Assembly: GCA_903858275.1 (NCBI GenBank)
Contig: CAIOIC010000080.1
Coordinates: 1-33,062 of the forward strand
Direction: 5' to 3'
Source: an uncultured Verrucomicrobia subdivision 3 bacterium
GTDB taxonomy: Bacteria > Verrucomicrobiota > Verrucomicrobiia > Limisphaerales > UBA11358
DNA: 33,062 nt
Part shown: piece by piece, positions 30,237-33,062 of the stretch
How the letters are laid out: each line of letters begins with the position of its first letter
Numbering within the stretch: position 1 is the stretch's first letter
Program-made: the position numbers and the translations under genes
The notes under the pieces: model-generated
The model's database searches: none
What the model was told of the DNA's origin: nothing
The model's input: only the letters and a program-made list of their open reading frames with translations

Positions 30237-32513
30237 ATGAAAGAGGCGAGTACCATTCGATTGAGCGATTACAGTTTGGTTGGCCAGGACACGGCATTGG
30301 CGATTGAAAAAGGTCTGGCCGAGGCGACTTGGTATACCTCGCCGGTGCCGAGGCAAACGATGCGCGAACTGCTGGAGCGTAAAGACGGGCCGGCCATCCG
30401 TGACACCTTCCTCTGGTTCGCATTGATCATCGGCGCGGGCGTGTGGGGCTGTCAGCTCTGGGGCAGTTGGTGGGCGATCGTTCCCTTTGCGATTTACGGC
30501 GTGCTTTACGCCTCCACTTCCGACTCGCGCTGGCATGAATCCAGCCACGGCACGGCGTTCAAGACGGATTGGATGAATAATGCGCTTTACGAAATCGCCT
30601 CCTTCATGGTGCTGCGCGAATCCGTGCCCTGGCGCTGGAGCCATACCCGCCATCACAGTGACACCATCATTGTCGGACGCGATCCCGAGATTGCCGTGCC
30701 GCGCCCGCCCAATCTGTTTGAAATGGGGGTAAAGATTTTTGGCTTGAAGCAGATTCCCGGTTATTTCCGGAATGTCTTCCTGCATTGCGCCGGACGGATC
30801 ACGCCCGAGGAGAAGACCTACATTCCTGAATCCGAGTATGGCAAAGTATTCATTCGGGCGCGGGTTTATGTGTTTATTTTTGCCGGAGTCATCGCCCTGG
30901 CGTTTTACCATCACAGTCTGCTGCCGCTCATGTTCATCGGTTTGCCGACGATTTATGGTTCATGGCTGATGCCCGTCTACGGCTACACCCAGCATGCCGG
31001 ACTGGCGGAAAATGTTTTGGATCACCGGCTCAACTGCCGGACGGTCTACATGAATTTCATCCACCGCTATCTTTACTGGAACATGAATTATCATGTGGAG
31101 CATCACATGTTCCCGCTGGTGCCGTATCACAACCTTCCTAAGCTGCACGAAATTGTGAAGCCCGACATGCCGGCGCCTTACACCAGCCTCTGGAACGCCT
31201 GGTGCGAAATCGTCCCCGCCGTTTTGCGGCAGGTGAAAGATCCGGCATATTGCGTGAAACGCAAACTGCCAACGCCCACGCTCCGTGCCGACGCGCCGCC
31301 GACCTCGCATATTTTCACCGCCAAAGGGCAGGTCGTGAATGGCTGGATTGAAGTCTGCGTCAGCACTTTTCTGAAAACGGAGGATGTGATCCGCTTCGAC
31401 CACGAAAACAAAACCTACGCCATCTATCGCACCGCCGGGGGATCGCTTCACGCGACGGATGGCATTTGCACGCACGGCAACACCCATCTCGCCGACGGGC
31501 TCGTCAAAGGCAAACTCATCGAATGTCCCAAGCACAACGGGCGCTTCGATATCACCGATGGCTCGCCGCAACGCCAGCCGGTGTGCGTCGCGCTCAAGAC
31601 TTACAAGACGAAAGAAAACGACGGGAAAATTTTCCTCGATTTGAATTCCGCCGGTGGCTGTGGCCTTGCGCAGCCGGCCACGACCTGCAAATTCCGCGTC
31701 GTCAGCAATGAAAACGTGGCCACCTTCATCAAGGAGCTGGTGCTGGAACCGGAGCCCGGCTCATCGCTGCCGCCTTACCAGCCGGGTGATTACCTGCAGC
31801 TCGACATTCCGGCTTACGGCGAAATCTCATTCAGCGAAATCTCCGTGAAGCCGCCGTTCGCCGAAGTCTGGAAGGCGCAGCACGTTTTTGATTTTCGTTC
31901 CGAGAACGCCGTGCCGGTCCGCCGCAACTACTCGCTGGCGACGAATCCGGTCACCGACAAACAGCTTCGCTTCAATGTTCGCATCGCCACGCCGCCGCGT
32001 GGGCAGGATTGTCCGGCGGGTGCCGGCTCGGCGTATGTTCACCGGCTCAAGCCGGGCGATCAGGTCACGGCCATCGGGCCGTTTGGGACATTCCACATCA
32101 AACCCGGCGATTCGGAAATGGTTTATGTCGGTGGTGGCGCGGGCATGGCTCCGCTGCGTTCGCATCTGTCGCATCTCTTTGAAACGCTTAAGACCGGACG
32201 CCGCGTGAGTTTCTGGTATGGCGCACGGTCGCGGCAGGAGGTTTTTTATCAGGAATATTTTGAGCAACTGGCGAAACAGTTTCCCAATTTCAGTTTTTAT
32301 CTCGCGCTTTCCGAGCCGCAATCAGTGGACCATTGGACGGGTGCGACGGGTTTCATTCACGAAGTTCTGCTGGAAAATTATCTAAAGAATCACGCTGCTC
32401 CGGGTGGCATCGAATACTATCTGTGCGGCCCGCCCGTGATGGTGCAGGCCACCACGAAAATGCTTGATGAACTGAATGTGCCCAAGCGCCAGATCGCCTT
32501 CGATGAGTTTTGA
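30237..32513 (+). CDS. Three-domain oxygenase: desaturase-type hydroxylase + Rieske + NqrF-like reductase
   Basis: A 758-residue protein from ATG 30237. Residues about 50-330 form a membrane fatty-acid-desaturase/hydroxylase domain with three His boxes: HESSH (100-104), HTRHH (136-140) and HVEHH (286-290), plus H253. Residues about 365-470 are a Rieske ferredoxin with CTH (411-413) and CPKH (430-433). Residues about 484-758 match the FAD/NADH part of NqrF: RRNYS (562-566) for FAD, GGGAGMAPLRSH (632-643) for NADH, and CGPP (730-733). So one chain carries NADH oxidation, electron transfer and di-iron O2 activation. Separate proteins of this kind are MocD, MocE and MocF, which demethylate rhizopine. 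A sugar/cyclitol O-demethylase is the best guess; lipid desaturation is unlikely given the setting. Confidence 0.9.
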   Translation: MKEASTIRLSDYSLVGQDTALAIEKGLAEATWYTSPVPRQTMRELLERKDGPAIRDTFLWFALIIGAGVWGCQLWGSWWAIVPFAIYGVLYASTSDSRWHESSHGTAFKTDWMNNALYEIASFMVLRESVPWRWSHTRHHSDTIIVGRDPEIAVPRPPNLFEMGVKIFGLKQIPGYFRNVFLHCAGRITPEEKTYIPESEYGKVFIRARVYVFIFAGVIALAFYHHSLLPLMFIGLPTIYGSWLMPVYGYTQHAGLAENVLDHRLNCRTVYMNFIHRYLYWNMNYHVEHHMFPLVPYHNLPKLHEIVKPDMPAPYTSLWNAWCEIVPAVLRQVKDPAYCVKRKLPTPTLRADAPPTSHIFTAKGQVVNGWIEVCVSTFLKTEDVIRFDHENKTYAIYRTAGGSLHATDGICTHGNTHLADGLVKGKLIECPKHNGRFDITDGSPQRQPVCVALKTYKTKENDGKIFLDLNSAGGCGLAQPATTCKFRVVSNENVATFIKELVLEPEPGSSLPPYQPGDYLQLDIPAYGEISFSEISVKPPFAEVWKAQHVFDFRSENAVPVRRNYSLATNPVTDKQLRFNVRIATPPRGQDCPAGAGSAYVHRLKPGDQVTAIGPFGTFHIKPGDSEMVYVGGGAGMAPLRSHLSHLFETLKTGRRVSFWYGARSRQEVFYQEYFEQLAKQFPNFSFYLALSEPQSVDHWTGATGFIHEVLLENYLKNHAAPGGIEYYLCGPPVMVQATTKMLDELNVPKRQIAFDEF

Positions 32514-32533
32514 TTTATGAAAACCAAAACGAC

Positions 32534-33062
32534 ATGAGCCAGATCAAAACGCGTAATTTTGGAAGGTTGCCAACCGGTGAAACGGTCCAAGAATATACGC
32601 TGGCCAATGCCGGCGGCCTGACGCTGAAGCTCATTACTTTCGGCGGCATCATCACCGAATTGCATGTGCCAGACCGCCACGGAGTCGTCGCCGATGTGGT
32701 GTTGGGATTCAACCATCTTGCCGGCTATCTCGGCCCGCATCCGCATTTTGGCGCGATTACTGGTCGCGTGGCCGGGCGGATTACCGGCGGCCGATTTTCT
32801 CTCGCTGGACGCGACTATCAATTATTGGTGAATAATCCACCCAATCATTTGCATGGCGGCGCCGTCGGTTTCGACAAATGTTTGTGGCGCGCGCAAATCG
32901 TACAAACGCCGGAAGGTTTCGACGGGGTGAAACTCGCCTATCACAGTCCGCACGGCGAGGAAGGGTATCCCGGCAACGTGGAGGTGGCCGTCACTTATTC
33001 GCTCACCGACGCGAACGAAGTCATCATCTGCTACGAAGCTGTCGCCGACCAGACAACGCCTT
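32534..33062 (+). CDS. galM: Aldose 1-epimerase (partial, cut by window edge)
   Basis: The first 176 residues of a mutarotase start at ATG 32534, 20 bases after the oxygenase stop. Family features are the opening TLANAGGLTLKLITFGG, the segment VVLGFNHLAGYL, HFGAITGRVAGRITGG, and NHLHGGAVGFDKCLW with the conserved His. The His and Glu of the active site further on lie outside the window. It converts alpha and beta anomers of aldoses, helping a released free sugar enter metabolism. As the last visible cluster gene it supports a free aldose as the pathway product. Confidence 0.9.
   Translation, partial: MSQIKTRNFGRLPTGETVQEYTLANAGGLTLKLITFGGIITELHVPDRHGVVADVVLGFNHLAGYLGPHPHFGAITGRVAGRITGGRFSLAGRDYQLLVNNPPNHLHGGAVGFDKCLWRAQIVQTPEGFDGVKLAYHSPHGEEGYPGNVEVAVTYSLTDANEVIICYEAVADQTTP

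Noticed and set aside
30237..32513. Simple fatty acid desaturase
   Set aside because: The fused Rieske and NADH-reductase domains and the sugar-gene surroundings fit a MocDEF-type oxygenase better, although lipid substrates are not formally excluded.

Overview
The window looks like a chromosomal segment of a Verrucomicrobiota bacterium, perhaps of the Limisphaerales/Pedosphaerales type. This is inferred from the gene families, not from a marker gene. The clues are twin-arginine Gfo/Idh/MocA oxidoreductases paired with DUF1080 and DUF6807 (PmoA-like) proteins, a pseudopilin-type C-terminal domain, a fused NapH/NapG-like ferredoxin, and short CTTGGCG-type intergenic repeats. No rRNA gene is present, and the only tRNA sequence is a fragment.

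Positions 1-6278 are the right-hand part of an integrated mobile element. It is visibly AT-richer than the rest. It carries a partial XRE regulator, a Sel1-repeat membrane protein, a lipoprotein, several small accessory genes, a DUF3102 protein and a tyrosine recombinase. It ends in the 3' half of a tRNA-Arg(CCG) gene, from the anticodon loop to CCA, which is the expected attR scar. The intact tRNA should lie beyond the left edge of the window.

Positions 6284-16312 are ordinary chromosome. On the plus strand are a pseudopilin-like coiled-coil protein, transketolase, an AlgH/YqgE protein and a small ORF. On the minus strand are a fused Fe-S membrane protein, a zinc-ribbon protein, zwf, pgl, accA and a class I mannose-6-phosphate isomerase. 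Between pgl and accA lies a strongly structured stretch ending in a good minus-strand terminator, a candidate small RNA.

Positions 16313-22290 hold two secreted proteins: an unrecognised 814-residue protein and an alpha/beta-hydrolase. Each sits behind a copy of the same ~190-bp upstream region. A 1-kb gene-poor stretch with one decayed gene end follows, then an AraC-type regulator.

Positions 22413-33062 form one same-strand cluster with short gaps or ATGA overlaps: Gfo/Idh/MocA oxidoreductase, DUF6807 protein, a sugar isomerase-like barrel fused to DUF1080, a second Gfo/Idh/MocA oxidoreductase, an MFS transporter, a uroporphyrinogen decarboxylase-family protein, a three-domain oxygenase (desaturase-type di-iron hydroxylase + Rieske + NqrF-like reductase), and the start of an aldose 1-epimerase. 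The first four proteins carry export signals. They match the parts of a periplasmic 3-keto-glycoside cleavage route (oxidise C3, eliminate the aglycone, hydrate, reduce). The oxygenase corresponds to rhizopine MocD, MocE and MocF joined in one chain. My working model is uptake and oxidative O-demethylation of a methylated sugar or cyclitol released by the periplasmic steps. Domain identities are well supported; the substrate is inference.
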